From Gymnopus androsaceus JB14 (taxonomy: Eukaryota > Basidiomycota > Agaricomycetes > Agaricales > Omphalotaceae), in the NCBI GenBank assembly GCA_009733575.1, contig ML769413.1:1-64000 (forward strand): a stretch of 64,000 nt of DNA, given 5' to 3'. Shown here piece after piece: positions 21,218 to 33,685 of the stretch (its first letter is position 1; the number at the start of each line of letters is the position of its first letter). A program made the position numbers and the translations under genes. Below the pieces are notes generated by a model, which saw only the letters and a list, made by a program, of their open reading frames with translations, was not told where the DNA came from and ran no database searches.

Positions 21218-23864
21218 TCAGGAGGTGACTACTAATGACAATAGCTTCCCGAAGTCCGGGGTACCTAGTCCAGTCACTGCAGAGATGGGCGGAAAACTAA
21301 ATGTCGATGCAGTATTGAAGATGGATCATGCTTACCAGGATCCCAGCCGATGGTTGCCTAAACGTAGACGATAAGCAACAGCGAAAGAAACCGGAGGATT
21401 TGAAACTCACATTGAATCCCTCAGTGCCACACCTATCAACAACTTAGCTAGAGTGACTTTTTGTGCAGAAGAAGCAGCATACGTACCCAGGATTATTTCC
21501 CTCAGTGATATCGTTGAACCCGCTAATTGCAGTCGAGTAGAAGAGAGGATTCAAGAATCCGAGCGACGGCAAGCCAGCCTTGAGTCTGGCATCATTAAGG
21601 AGGGCCACGAAAGAAGCAAATGTCGGTGTGGCAGCGGAAGTACCCCCGATGAGTCCTTGCTCGCCAGCAATAACAACTAGAAATCGGTCAGCCTGCGCAC
21701 TCACGTCAGGTATGGCCTTGAAGGAGGAAGTTGAGTGTCATAGGAATATAGAAATCTTATGGAATGACATACCCGTCCATTACTATTATAATGAAACGAA
21801 AGAGACTCAGCAGCTTGAAGACGAAAAAATACTACGACGTACGGATTGAAGAGACCAGCATATGTTCCGTTGGGAAAGTGATCTTCGAAGAAGGCAGCCA
21901 CAGCAGCATCTTGATACGATGGACGAGCAAAGTAATTTGAAAAGCCACCTAGCAAGCGTTAAAATGATCATTTAGCGGAATCTGCGGCTCTGAGGGATGA
22001 AACTTACCTCCAGAAAAGTCAACAGCAATCTCCGGAATGTTGACAGTACCTCCGACAGAAGTGATACTAGCCGGCAATGAGAAAAAGCAGTATATAGGTG
22101 ATTGGAGTCACGCACTAAGGGCAAGAAGCTGGGAATAGAGGGAGGAATTGAGTCCTATTGGTTCCATCGTTGGTGATGCAGATTTGAGTTGCAGGATCGG
22201 AATCCCCATCGCCAACGCCTCCGTCTCCACTACCGAATGTCAGAGTGACGCCTCGAGCACCTTATTTGACAGATGAGTTAGTTCGGATGCACACCAGTGA
22301 GGAAACAATTTACCTAACTGGGCGAAACCAGCACAAGCGCGTTTCGCAAAGCTTTCGGGGACTATAACACCGGTGGTTCGAAAATAAATCGACTGGAAAA
22401 AAGTAGGGACCAACCTGTCTGTTCATCGTCTGCATAGCTTGTTTGAAAGAAAAGCAATCAATGACAGTTTCGTTAGCCTCGAATCGTGAACTGCTACCTT
22501 GTCGTGATAACCAGGGGTATATCATCTTGTGCCAAAATGAAGTCCAACCACTAGCGAAATTAATATAAGAAGAGGAAGTAAAACAAGGGAAACAATGTTT
22601 ACTGTGAGGTAAGGCTGTTCATATCAGGAGTTAATCGGAATAGCACATAATCATTAGTATATGAAAACTATACCTCGTTGTCATCTTCAGGTGTTACAAG
22701 ATCAGGTATAAATGGAGGAGACCCGGCAGTAGTGTAAAAGGTTCCCTGTAAAGCGCACCATCAGTACAGTACAAAGGCTCGTGCGGTAAAGTGTAGTATA
22801 TATTCCTAACCCTATTTACTTACATTGATAGGGAATGTCAGTCCAAAGCCGAATTCAACATCGAGATCTGCTTCTGCTCCGGCTTCAGACAGAGTTTGAT
22901 TGTTCAGGCCACCTGAGTGCGTGTTATAAGCAAAGTTCTACAATTTTGCGGTCTGATTGCTCACCGGCTACAGAGACGACTGTGAAACTGGTGTTCACAG
23001 CCTCAGGAACTTCAAGAGCGTAGAAAGACTGTAGGTCTTGGAAGTTGGCGAATTGGTCTAGATATCCGGTAATTCCAAAGGAGTTGTTGATGGTCGCGGA
23101 TGGTACGACGCCCGACGCGTTGTAGAGTTCCTTCAAACATGTAACAGTGATCGTCGTGTTGCAGCTAGGATCGACAGAAATACCAGATGCGCTGACAACT
23201 GGAGTATTAGTCTGAGCAACGATCTGTCCGCTTCCTTTATCGAAACTATGAATAGTAGTCTTGACACTCTTGAGACGGGCGAAGGTCGTCGTGGGTTGAA
23301 CAACCTCAATATGCTCGTGCAGATGGGTGGGCAGGCTGTAGCTCGTGGTTCTAACAATTGATTCGCCACTTGTTACATGCGTCCAAACGTGATATTTCTG
23401 CACGGATATCAGTCAGGAGTTCATTGAATAACGACAATACGCACAGTGTCCAACATTTTCTCGGCAAGCCTCACGGGGACTACGATAGTAGCCCAATCCT
23501 GTGCTGGAGACCGTACAATGTCTTCTTCTCCGAATCCGTGAGATGCAAGCCAGTCGTTTACCAGCTCCAGACTTTCTGGGTGAGGAGCGACCAGAGCTTC
23601 CACTTCTTCTTTAGACAGATGCTGGCCATAGCGAGAGTGAGATGGGTCGGAGACTTCGTACAAGTGTTTCTCGAGGACATCAAAGTTCGGCTGGGGAAGG
23701 CCAATCTTCAATTCGATCCTGTGGGTTGAGGGAGCAATACTGTGAATTTCCCAGTCTCGAGGAGAGAATACCCTTTCCTTCACTTGATGCGGGCTCTCTC
23801 GACGAGATGGGAAAGCAAGGGCGAAAGAGGTCAGGACTGTCAAGCAGGATAAGAGGGAACGCAT
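21218..23864 (-). CDS. Sedolisin (peptidase S53) copy B, apparently intact
   Basis: This is the only copy of the group for which I see no break. Exon 1 (23864-23445) encodes [19 protein letters not shown], a typical signal peptide, and the propeptide with [17 protein letters not shown]. Exon 2 begins at 23397 ([13 protein letters not shown]). The mature part has catalytic EADLD in [18 protein letters not shown] and catalytic Ser in [11 protein letters not shown]. The Asp side of the site region reads [14 protein letters not shown], and calcium-binding text is [13 protein letters not shown]. The stop TGA is at 21218-21220 after [19 protein letters not shown]. Introns are short and numerous. 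By family knowledge it is a secreted acid peptidase that removes tripeptides or cleaves internally; the exact specificity cannot be told. Confidence 0.9.
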
Positions 23865-24959
23865 CTGGATTCGAGGCGGCCACACGACGCGTTCCGGTTC
23901 CCTTTTATCTGGAAAGAAGCCTGGGAGAACCGGGCCCAATGAAATCAACCGAACTTCGAAGCAAATAATTGTGACATCATTAATATTCTTCGGTTGCAAT
24001 GGCAGATAGATAGATAATTACACGCGCGATCCTGGCCCGTGAAGCGTTGAAGGAGGCCAAAGGAACTGAGAGTACGAAGCATGTTTGACATAAGAAGTTA
24101 GAAGTTAGTGAGTTCTTCAAAGCTTCGAGATCACTGTCAGAACTTCACTCGAGATTCAGCTCCAGAAAAGATCGAAACTTGGTGATGAGTATACTCATCA
24201 CGGCTGACTTGCTGTTGTTTCGCACGACTAGCCTGGCGTTCGTCTGCAGTGACCTAGGCTCGTCTTCGTTTGTCGCTGTTCGTTGGAGTTCAGCGTCATC
24301 CAACGATTCTCTGTTAAATATACTCCTATTTCCCTCAATTACTCCCTATCGTCTCTTCACTGGACTTTGAAACTTGTATGAGCCCACTGAAAAAAGCTCG
24401 CACTGCAACCGAACATTCTGAGCGAATCTGAGGCTCAAGGTCTTGACTATAAACATCTTTAATTGTATTGTATCAATGGAGCTGATTTAGGGAGTGTATA
24501 GTGCAGGCAGTTGGTTGTAATGACCAGGAAAAAGGTACGCAACACAACCACAACACTTCGCAACTTTTTCTTTTGCAACTGACTCTCAACACAGGGGTCT
24601 ATTCCTTTATATGCATCAGTACAATCTTCTATGCTCTCACTACGTTGATTTACTGTTCGCGGATCACTTCTTTTTCATTCTCCTACCTCTTGGGCTAATT
24701 GCGGCTTCTCATCTCTGTACGCGTCATCCCACCCAGCATTCGCCGTTCATCTTATGCGCAAAAGTTGCGTAAATTAATTCAGTGCTCAAGCATAGTGTAG
24801 CTATGTCACTATGAGCCTAGGCCTGCTATGAGCCCGCCATCGTTTACTGGTTCGAGCGCGGCGGTGACTTACTGTGACCTCATGTGACGTTCACTGGGGT
24901 TTAGGTTCCTCAATAAGAGTTGCGGAAGAGGGGTTTTTCAATAGATTTTTCTGGGATCT
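23865..24959. other. Upstream region of sedolisin B; repeat unit 24461-24775
   Basis: The first part (to about 24150) is the promoter region of copy B and is related to the region upstream of copy E (33715-33945). The block 24461-24775 is repeated at 25823-26134. No gene is supported. Confidence 0.5.
24461..24775 (+). repeat. 315-bp repeat, copy 1
   Basis: It starts attgtattgtatcaatgg and ends gcaaaagttgcgtaaatt. It is about 95% identical by eye to 25823-26134. The two copies are 1,362 bp apart in the same orientation. Confidence 0.8.
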
Positions 24960-25205
24960 GAAGAAAAGGATTCAGTTGATGAATCAACGGTATCTATATC
25001 TACTCATGGTCAGCTTCCCAAAGGAATCCATCAAAGGGGGCTCACCGCCACCTTTGATGGGCACAGGGGTATTAGGGGTATACTATCCAATTACCATTTC
25101 TGTCTGTTCATGCTTACAGTAGCGGAGTTAACCCAGGCAGCCACGCCAGCAGATGCCCCAGAAGCACTAGTACTGGTACTGGTAGTAGCCGAAGTCCTAA
25201 AGTTC
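24960..25205 (-). pseudogene. 3' end relic of a GH18 chitinase gene
   Basis: On the minus strand the sequence encodes a fragment matching the end of the complete GH18 gene at 34349-36278: GVAAWVNSA, then a splice donor GTAAGCATG, and a degraded last exon (ccaccttt/gatggattcctttggg). Everything upstream is missing; at about 25205 the sequence switches to sedolisin 3' flank. It is a duplication breakpoint remnant with no function. Confidence 0.82.
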
Positions 25206-25206
25206 G

Positions 25207-25822
25207 GGCGGAAAACTCTCTGCTTCATCTGCAGTGTTGCTGAAATATAGGCTCAGTGATAGGATCCGGTACAACAAGTGCTAAATTTATGCATAATATC
25301 TCTTCTCATACTTGTGGAATCCAAAAGGTGTTAAATACGTCGAGACTCGAGGCAAAACGTTTCAAGCTCATGGCGGATACGATTGCCTGGAACAAGGAAC
25401 ATGTTCAGTCGGCTGCATGGGAGGATAGTATTTAGGGATCTTGGCAGGATTAAAGTCAAAAAAGTTGTGCATAGAGTCTTGAGAGTGGCCAAGCTGAGCA
25501 CGTAGGGCAAGATTCACAGTATGATAATACAAAAGTCGCACGAAAAGCAACGTTGTATTTTGACTGCGAGGCGAATCGAGACATTAACCCAGAATCTGAC
25601 TCGGAGGTGGTGACAAAGGATTTTAAAGGTCATTGCACATCAAGCATACTACTTTACGGTTCGAATATGCTACGTAGTAGTAGTTTACGCTTGGGAGGGA
25701 GAGGTCACAATTTCAGCCAACTTCCCAAAGTCGGGCGTTCCCAGTCCAGTCACTACACAAGACATAAACATACAATGAATGCAGCATTTAATAACGCCAA
25801 ATGCTTACCAGGATCCCAGCCG
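25207..25822 (-). pseudogene. Sedolisin 3' flank and last-exon fragment
   Basis: Copy of the 3' flank and last exon of the A/C-type sedolisin. The minus strand reads [22 protein letters not shown] with TAA near 25685-25687, preceded by the intron and the end of the previous exon (ggatcccagc). At 25822 it is cut and joined to the 315-bp repeat. Nothing of the rest of that gene is present, so this is an orphan fragment. Confidence 0.8.
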
Positions 25823-26134
25823 AATTGTATTGTATCAATGGAGCTGATTTGGGGTGTATAGTGCAGGCAGTTGGTTGTAATGACCAGGAAAAAGGTACGC
25901 AACACAACCACAACACTTCGCAACTTTTCTTTTTGCAACTGACTCTCAATACAGGGGTCTATTCCTTTAAATGCATCGGTCAGTCTACTATGCTCTCCCA
26001 ACGTTGATTTACGGGTCGCGGATCACTTCTTTTTCATTCTTCTACCTCTTGGGCTAATTGCGGCTTCTCATCTCTGTACGCGTCATCCCACCCAGCATTC
26101 GCCGTTCATCTTATGCGTAAAAGTTGCGTAAATT
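25823..26134 (+). repeat. 315-bp repeat, copy 2
   Basis: Second copy of 24461-24775. On its right it is joined to another partial copy of the sedolisin 3' flank (26135-26473), with a deletion relative to 25207-25340. Confidence 0.8.
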
Positions 26135-26473
26135 GTTAACACGTCGAGACTCGAGGCAAAACGTTTCAAGCTCATGGTGGATACGATTGCCTGGAACCGG
26201 GCAAGGAACACGATTAGTCGGCTGCATGGGAGGATAGTATTTAGGGATCTTGGCAGGACTAAAGACACGGAAGTTGTGCATAGAGAATTTTGAGAGTGGC
26301 CAAACACGTAGGGCAATGATTCACAGCATGATAATACAAAAATTGCATGAGAAGCCCGCAACGTTGTGTTTCGACATTGACCGAGAATCTGACTTGGAGG
26401 TGGTGACAAAGGATTTAAAGGTCATTGCACATCAAGTATACTTTACGGTTCGAATATGCTACGTAGTAGTGGA

Positions 26474-29400
26474 TTACGCTCGGGAGGGAGAGGTCACAAT
26501 TTCAGCCAACTTCCCAAAGTCGGGGGTTCCCAGTCCAGTCACTAAACAAGACATAAACATACAATGAATGCAGCATTTGATAACGCCAAATGCTTACCGG
26601 GATCCCAGCCGACGGTCGCCTACATGGCTCATAAGCATGAGAGCAGCGACCAAACATGGCAGGATAAACTCACGTTAAAGCCCTCAGTTCCGCATCCAGG
26701 ATTATTACCCTCGGTGATATCGTTGAACCCGCTAACCGCAGTCGAGTAGAAGAGAGGATTCAAGAACCCAAGCGAAGATAGGCCAGCCTTGAGTCTCGCA
26801 TCGTTCAAAAGGGCCACGAAAGCAGCAAAGGTTGGAGCAGAAGCGGAAGTGCCTCCGATAAGTCCTTGCTCACCGCCGATAACTACAAGGAAGTTGTTTG
26901 CCTGTGCACTTACGTCTGGGAAGGCCTTGGAAATTAAATCGTTAGAAAATGATCATTGGGACAAACTCTTGAAATAAATGGCCTACCCGTCCATTACTGG
27001 AAAATATACCCTCAATAAGAAAAAAACTTTTTGGTAAGATGCCCACGCACGGATTGAAGAGACCCTCATAGGTGCCATTTGGTAGGTTCTCAAGGAATGC
27101 CTCCACAGCAGCATCTTGGTACGATGGTCGAGCAAAATAATGCGAGAAGCCACCTAAGCATTAAAAAATAAGCAGTTAGGGGGGATTTTTGGCGGCGCTG
27201 TGGGCAAACATTACCTCCAGAAAAGGAGACAGCAACTTCAGGAACGTTGGTAGTACCTCCGACAGAAGTAATACTAGCAGGGGCATGAGTGGATGCAAAA
27301 TAAGTCAACCAAGGAATTACACACAAAGGGCAGGAAGTTGGGAATAGAGCAGGGAATTCAGTCCTATTGGTTCCGTCGTTGGTGAAACAAGTTTGAGTTG
27401 CAGGATCAGGGTCTCCGTCACCAACGCCTCCATCTCCACTAGAAGATGTCAGGGAGACGCCTCGGGCACCTAGTCATTGAGAGATTTAAAACTGCGTAGA
27501 ATACGTTTGAGATGGGAAAGAAACAGACCTAATTGAGCAAAACCAGCACAGGCACGTTTCGCATAGCTTTCGGGAACTGTAATGGGTTCAGACAATGATT
27601 GGCCAGAAAAGTAGGAGAGAAACCTGTCTGTTCGTCATCTCCATAACTTGTTTTGGAACTCAATCAATGTCGGGTTTCATAAGCTCAAATGGAATCTTAC
27701 CTTGAGGAAATAACAAGAGGAATGTCGTCTTGTGCCAAAATGAAGTTCAACCACTAGAGAGCTATAATGAGACATAGCGTGACAGGAGAAAGAATGCTTA
27801 GTACCGTGACGTATTGCTGTTGGGTACCCTCAGAATTTAATCGGAATAGCATACAATACGTATGAAAGCTACTTCGTTGGTGTCTGTAGGAGTATTGCTG
27901 GTTCACACAGATTAATGCTACAAGATACGGATTGATATCCTGGACGTACTTACATATCGGGGATGAAGGGAGGTTCGCCGGCGGTGAAGAATTTCCCTGT
28001 GAAGTGCGCGCACACTATATTAGTACAAATATACAACTCTAATCTCTACTACTCCACTCACTTGATAGGGCGAACCGGTAAGCCCGAAACCGAAAGCGAC
28101 CAAACATGGCAGGATAAACTCACGTTAAAGCCCTCAGTTCCGCATCCAGGATTATTACCCTCGGTGATATCGTTGAACCCGCTAACCGCAGTCGAGTAGA
28201 AGAGAGGATTCAAGAACCCAAGCGAAGATAGGCCAGCCTTGAGTCTCGCATCGTTCAAAAGGGCCACGAAAGCAGCAAAGGTTGGAGCAGAAGCGGAAGT
28301 GCCTCCGATAAGTCCTTGCTCACCGCCGATAACTACAAGGAAGTTGTTTGCCTGTGCACTTACGTCTGGGAAGGCCTTGGAAATTAAATCGTTAGAAAAT
28401 GATCATTGGGACAAACTCTTGAAATAAATGGCCTACCCGTCCATTACTGGAAAATATACCCTCAATAAGAAAAAACTTTTTGGTAAGATGCCCACGCACG
28501 GATTGAAGAGACCCTCATAGGTGCCATTTGGTAGGTTCTCAAGGAATGCCTCCACAGCAGCATCTTGGTACGATGGTCGAGCAAAATAATGCGAGAAGCC
28601 ACCTAAGCATTAAAAAATAAGCAGTTAGGGGGGATTTTTGGCGGCGCTGTGGGCAAACATTACCTCCAGAAAAGGAGACAGCAACTTCAGGAACGTTGGT
28701 AGTACCTCCGACAGAAGTAATACTAGCAGGGGCATGAGTGGATGCAAAATAAGTCAACCAAGGAATTACACACAAAGGGCAGGAAGTTGGGAATAGAGCA
28801 GGGAATTCAGTCCTATTGGTTCCGTCGTTGGTGAAACAAGTTTGAGTTGCAGGATCAGGGTCTCCGTCACCAACGCCTCCATCTCCACTAGAAGATGTCA
28901 GGGAGACGCCTCGGGCACCTAGTCATTGAGAGATTTAAAACTGCGTAGAATACGTTTGAGATGGGAAAGAAACAGACCTAATTGAGCAAAACCAGCACAG
29001 GCACGTTTCGCATAGCTTTCGGGAACTGTAATGGGTTCAGACAATGATTGGCCAGAAAAGTAGGAGAGAAACCTGTCTGTTCGTCATCTCCATAACTTGT
29101 TTTGGAACTCAATCAATGTCGGGTTTCATAAGCTCAAATGGAATCTTACCTTGAGGAAATAACAAGAGGAATGTCGTCTTGTGCCAAAATGAAGTTCAAC
29201 CACTAGAGAGCTATAATGAGACATAGCGTGACAGGAGAAAGAATGCTTAGTACCGTGACGTATGGCTGTTGGGTATCTCCTCAGAATTTAATCGGAATAG
29301 CATACAATACGTATGAAAAGCGTACTTCGTTGGTGTCTGTAGGAGTATTGCTGGTTTCAACAGATTAATGCTACAAGATACGGATTGATATCCTGGACGT

Positions 29401-30554
29401 ACTTACATATCGGGGATGAAGGGAGGTTCGCCGGCGGTAGTGAAGAATGTTCCCTGTGAAGTGCGCGCACACTATATCAGTACAAATATACAATCCTATC
29501 TCTACTCACTCACATTGATGGGGAAGGTAAGCCCGAAACCGAATTCTGTATCGAGATCCGCCTCATCTCCAGCTTCTGAGAGAGACTGGTTGTTTTGACC
29601 ACCTGATACAATATTGGATCAGTTCTTGGCCAACTTTTACCGAGCTTGACTTACCGGCTAAGGAGACAACATTGAAGCTGGTGTTCACAGCTTCGGGAAC
29701 TTCAAGAGCGTAGAAAGACTGTAGGTCTTGGAAGTTAGCGAATTGCTCGAGATATCCGGTAACTGCGAAGGAATTGTTGATGGTAGCTGATGGTACAACG
29801 CTTGAAGCGTTGTATAGTTCCTTCAAGCATGTAACAGTGATCGTCGTGTTGCAGCTAGGATCGACAGAGATACCAGATGCGCTGACAACTGGAGTATTAG
29901 TCTGAGCAACAATCTGTCCAGTTTGTTTATCCAAACTATGAATGGTCGACCTGAAACTCTTGAGACGGGCAAAGATCGTCGTGGGCTGAACGACCTCGAT
30001 GTGATCGTGCAGATGGATGGGCAGGCTGTAGCTCGTGGTTCTAACAATTGACTCGCCACTTGTTGCATGCGTCCAAACGTGATATTCCTACACGCATATC
30101 AGTCAGGAGTTGACTGAATAATGACAATACGCACAGTGTCCAACATTTTCTCGGCAAGCCTCACAGGGACTACGATAGTAGCCCAATCCTGTGCAGAGGA
30201 CCGTACAATGTCTTCTTCTCCGAATCCGTGAGATGCAAGCCAGTCGTTTACCAGTTCCAGACTTTCTGGGTGAGGAGCGACCAGAGCTTCCACTTCTTCT
30301 TTAGATAGATGCTGGCCATAGCGGGAGTGAGATGGGTCGGAGACTTCGTACAAGTGTTTCTCGAGGACATCAAAGTTCGGCTGGGGAAGACCAATCTTCA
30401 ATTCGATCCTGTGGGTTGAGGGAGCAACACTGTGAATTTCCCAGTCTCGAGGAGAGAATACTCTTTCCTTCACTTGATGCGGGCTCTCTCGACGAGAAGG
30501 GAAAGCAAGGGCGAAAGAGGTCAAAATTACCAAGCAAGATAAGAGGGAACGCAT
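26474..30554 (-). CDS. Sedolisin (peptidase S53) copy C/D interrupted by an internal 1.45-kb duplication
   Basis: The 5' half (30554 down to about 29544) encodes signal peptide [19 protein letters not shown], propeptide [17 protein letters not shown] and catalytic EADLD. The 3' half (28095 down to 26474) ends [22 protein letters not shown] with TAA. In between, the segment 28096-29543 is a near-exact repeat of 26646-28095. Without one repeat the gene would be about 2.63 kb, the length of copies A, B and E. As written, two sets of the middle and C-terminal exons are present (two [11 protein letters not shown]er motifs), so the locus could not make a normal protein unless splicing skipped one set. 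The duplication is either very recent or an assembly error. Confidence 0.78.
26646..28095. repeat. ~1.45-kb tandem repeat, left unit
   Basis: The left unit is almost identical to the right unit (28096-29543) for its first ~1.18 kb, apart from one A in a poly-A run near 27025. The last ~270 bp (27825-28095) differ by many scattered small indels and substitutions (for example gttgggtaccctcag against gttgggtatctcctcag). Differences piling up at one end resemble the low-quality end of a read or contig. Confidence 0.9.
28096..29543. repeat. ~1.45-kb tandem repeat, right unit
   Basis: The right unit starts gcgaccaaacatggcagg, exactly as at 26646, and reads on without disturbance into the 5' half of the sedolisin gene. 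It is therefore the unit that fits the gene structure. The junction with the left unit is at 28094-28096 (gaaaccgaa joined to agcgaccaa). Confidence 0.88.
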
Positions 30555-31032
30555 CTTGAATTGAGGCGAATGCGCGACGCGTTGCAGTCCAGTGGACGTC
30601 CCTTTATATCATCGGAAAGCATCCTGGGAGAACGCCAAAAAAAGGGCCCGAAGCAACGGTTCATAGCCGAGTTTATGCCAATTCTTCGCGTACTCCCACG
30701 AGTGCTCATAAATTCTTCCAATTACCTTCAATGACACCATTTACCTCCATTCATCAGCACTGGCAAGCATCGTAATGGCATGCGCAGGGTACTTACTGTT
30801 AATCATCCGACTTATCAGCGTGTGGACACAGGAGAAGAGATGGATGCATGGATCTTTGAACAAAACATCATGGTGATCAAGAGCTCAAACACTTTGCAGA
30901 TACCCTGGCACGCTCTGTCGAAAGCACAGTGAAAAGCCATGCCGATTACACTGTACAGATGATATGAGAGTAGGAATAGCTAGTCTTGTGCAAGTACAAA
31001 TGCTTTGTATTTTGTTTACTTAGCCCAGATGC
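30555..31032. other. Spacer between sedolisins C/D and E
   Basis: Matches the A-B spacer (20695-21217). It holds the C/D promoter and the 3' flank of E. No gene. Confidence 0.6.
30601..30608 (-). promoter_or_regulatory. TATA box of sedolisin C/D
   Basis: The minus strand reads GATATAAAGGGAC about 47-54 bp upstream of the start codon at 30554. Conserved with copy A. Confidence 0.5.
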
Positions 31033-33685
31033 TCAGGAGGTGACTACCAATGACAATAGCTTCCCGAAGTCCGGGGTACCTAGTCCAGTCACTGCAGAGA
31101 TGGACGAAAAATTAAATGTCGAAGGAAGGATGGAAGATGGACCATGCTTACCAGGATCCCACCCAACGGTTGCCTAAACGTACACGATAAGCAACAGTGA
31201 AAGAAACCGGAGGATTTGAAACTCACGTTGAATCCCTCAGTGCCACACCTATTAACAATTTAGCTAGAGTGACTCTTTGTGCAGAATGAGCAGCATACGT
31301 ACCCAGGATTATTTCCCTCAGTGATATCGTTGAACCCGCTAATTGCAGTCGAGTAGATGAGAGGATTCAAGAATCCGAGCGACGGCAAGCCAGCTTTGAG
31401 TCTGGCATCATTAAGGAGGGCCACGAAAGAAGCAAATGTTGGCGTAGCGGCGGAAGTACCCCCAAAGAGTGCTTGTTCGCCGCCATTGACAACTAGAAAT
31501 CGGTCGGCCTGTGCACTCACGTCAGGTATGGCCTTGAAGAAAGAGGTTAAGTGTCATATTAAAACATATAGAAATCTTATGGAATGACATACCCGTCCAT
31601 TACTATTATAATGAAACGAAAGAGACTCAGCAGCTTGAAGACGAAAAAATACTACGACGTACGGATTGAAGAGACCAGCATATGTTCCGTTGGGAAAATG
31701 ATCTTCGAAGAACGTAGCCACAACAGCATCTTGGTACGATGGCCGAGCAAAATAATTTGAAAAGCCACCTAGCAAGCGTTAAATGGTCAATTAGCAGGAT
31801 CCAGGAGCGTATTGAACGGGATGGGGTGAACATTACCTCCAGAAAAGTTAACAGCTACTTCCGGGATGTTGATAGTGCCTCCGACAGAAGTGATACTGGC
31901 CGGCAATGTGAAAAAGCAGTATATAAGTGATTGGAGTCACGCACTAGGGGCAAGAAGCTGGGAATAGAGGGAGGAATTGAGTCCTATTGGTTCCATCGTT
32001 GGTGATGCAGATTTGAGTTGCAGGATCGGAATCCCCATCGCCAACGCCAACGCCTCCGTCTCCACTACCGAATGTCAGAGTGACGCCTCGAGCACCTTAT
32101 TTGACAGAGGAGTTAGTTCGGATGCACACCAGTGAGGAAACAACTTACCTAACTGGGCGAAACCAGCACAAGCGCGTTTCGCAAAGCTTTCGGGGACTAT
32201 AACACCGGTGGTTCGAAAAATAAATGATCGTAAAAAGCAGGAGACCAACCTGTCTGTTCATCGTCTGCATAGCTTGTTTGAAAGAAAGACAATCAATGAA
32301 TCAATAACAGTTTTATAGCTTGGAATCGTGAGCTGCTACCTTGTCGTGATAACCAGAGGAATATCATCTTGCGCCAAAATGAAGTCCAACCACTGGCGAA
32401 TTTAATATAAGAAGATGGAGTAGAACAAGGGAAACAATGTTTACTGTGAGGTAAGGCTGTTCATATCAGGATTTAATCGGAATAGCACATAATGTATATA
32501 AAACTATACCTCGTTTTCATCTTCAGGTACTACAAGATCAGGTATAAATGGAGGAGACCCGGCGGTAGTGTAGAAGGTTCCCTGTAAAACGCACCATCAG
32601 TACAGTACAAAAGGCTCGTGCGGTAAAGTGTAGTCTATATCCCTAACCCTATTTACTTACATTGATAGGAAATGTCAGTCCAAAGCCGAATTCAACATCG
32701 AGATCTGCTTCTGTTCCAGCTTCAGACAGAGTTTGATTGTTCAGACCACCTGAGTGCGTGTTATAAGCAAAGTTCTACAATTTTGCAGTCTGATTGCTCA
32801 CCGGCTACAGAGACAACTGTGAAACTGGTGTTCACAGCCTCAGGAACTTCAAGAGCGTAGAAAGACTGTAGGTCTTGAAAGTTGGCGAATTGGTCTAGAT
32901 ATCCGGTAATTCCAAAGGAGTTGTTGATGGTCGCGGATGGTACGACGCCCGACGCGTTGTAGAGTTCCTTCAAACATGTAACAGTGATCGTCGTGTTGCA
33001 GCTAGGATCGACAGAAATACCAGAAGCGCTGACAATGGGCGTATTAGTCTGAGCAACGATCTGTCCACTTCCTTTATCGAAACTATGAATAGTGGTCTTG
33101 ACACTCTTGAGACGGGCGAAGGTCGTCGTGGGTTGAACGACCTCGATGTGATCGTGCAGATGGATGGGCAGGCTGTAGCTCGTGGTTCTAACAATTGATT
33201 CGCCACTTGTTACATGCGTCCAAACGTGATATTTCTACACGGATATCAGCCAGGAGTTGACTGAATAATGACAATACGCACAGTGTCCAACATTTTCTCG
33301 GCAAGCCTCACGGGGACTACGATAGTAGCCCAATCCTGTGCTGGAGACCGTATAATGTCTTCTTCTCCGAATCCGTGAGATGCAAGCCAGTCGTTTACCA
33401 ATTCCAGACTTTCTGGGTGAGGAGTGACCAGAGCTTCCACTTCTTCTTTAGACAGATGCTGGCCATAGCGGGAGTGAGATGGGTCGGAGACTTCGTACAA
33501 GTGTTTCTCGAGGACATCAAAGTTCGGCTGGGGAAGGCCAATCTTCAATTCGATCCTGTGGGTTGAGGGAGCAGCACTGTGAATTTCCCAGTCTCGGGGA
33601 GAGAATACCCTTTCCCTCACTTGATGCGGGCTCTCTCGACGAGATGGGAAAGCGAGGGCGAAAGAGGTCAAGATTGCCAAGCAAG
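31033..33685 (-). pseudogene. Sedolisin (peptidase S53) copy E, start codon missing
   Basis: Nearest relative of copy B. The body is present: propeptide [17 protein letters not shown], catalytic EADLD in [14 protein letters not shown], catalytic Ser in [24 protein letters not shown], and the same 3' end with TGA at 31033-31035. The 5' end is damaged. Where copies A to D have ATG-CGT-TCC-CTC, copy E has GACGCAGTTGCTCATCAG running into [14 protein letters not shown]. An in-frame TAG lies about 27 bp further upstream with no ATG between, so the signal peptide lacks its first residues. A short deletion between the promoter and codon 7 would explain this. It might still be rescued by a new upstream exon (CATCAG could be an acceptor), but I see no clear candidate. 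Confidence 0.75.

Larger units (their letters stand above)
17490..25205. repeat. Segmental duplication unit 1 (sedolisins A, B, GH18 tail)
   Basis: Unit 1 contains 3' flank, sedolisin A, a 0.5-kb spacer, sedolisin B, and the last exons of a GH18 gene. Unit 2 (25206-34560) has the same order. Non-coding evidence: the A-B spacer (20830-21217) matches the C/D-E spacer (30710-31032) over blocks such as ccgattacactgtacagatg. The promoter of A matches that of C/D, and the promoter of B matches that of E. The junction at about 25205 joins GH18 coding sequence directly to the 3' flank of a sedolisin, as expected for a tandem duplication breakpoint inside the GH18 gene. Confidence 0.88.

Noticed and set aside
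24179..24698. Short plus-strand frames upstream of sedolisin B
   Set aside because: They lie in promoter and repeat sequence, and the repeat copy at 25823 does not conserve them as proteins.
26474..30554. Reading C and D as two separate sedolisin genes
   Set aside because: The two parts overlap by a near-exact duplication; only one start and one 3' end exist, so this is one gene with an internal repeat.
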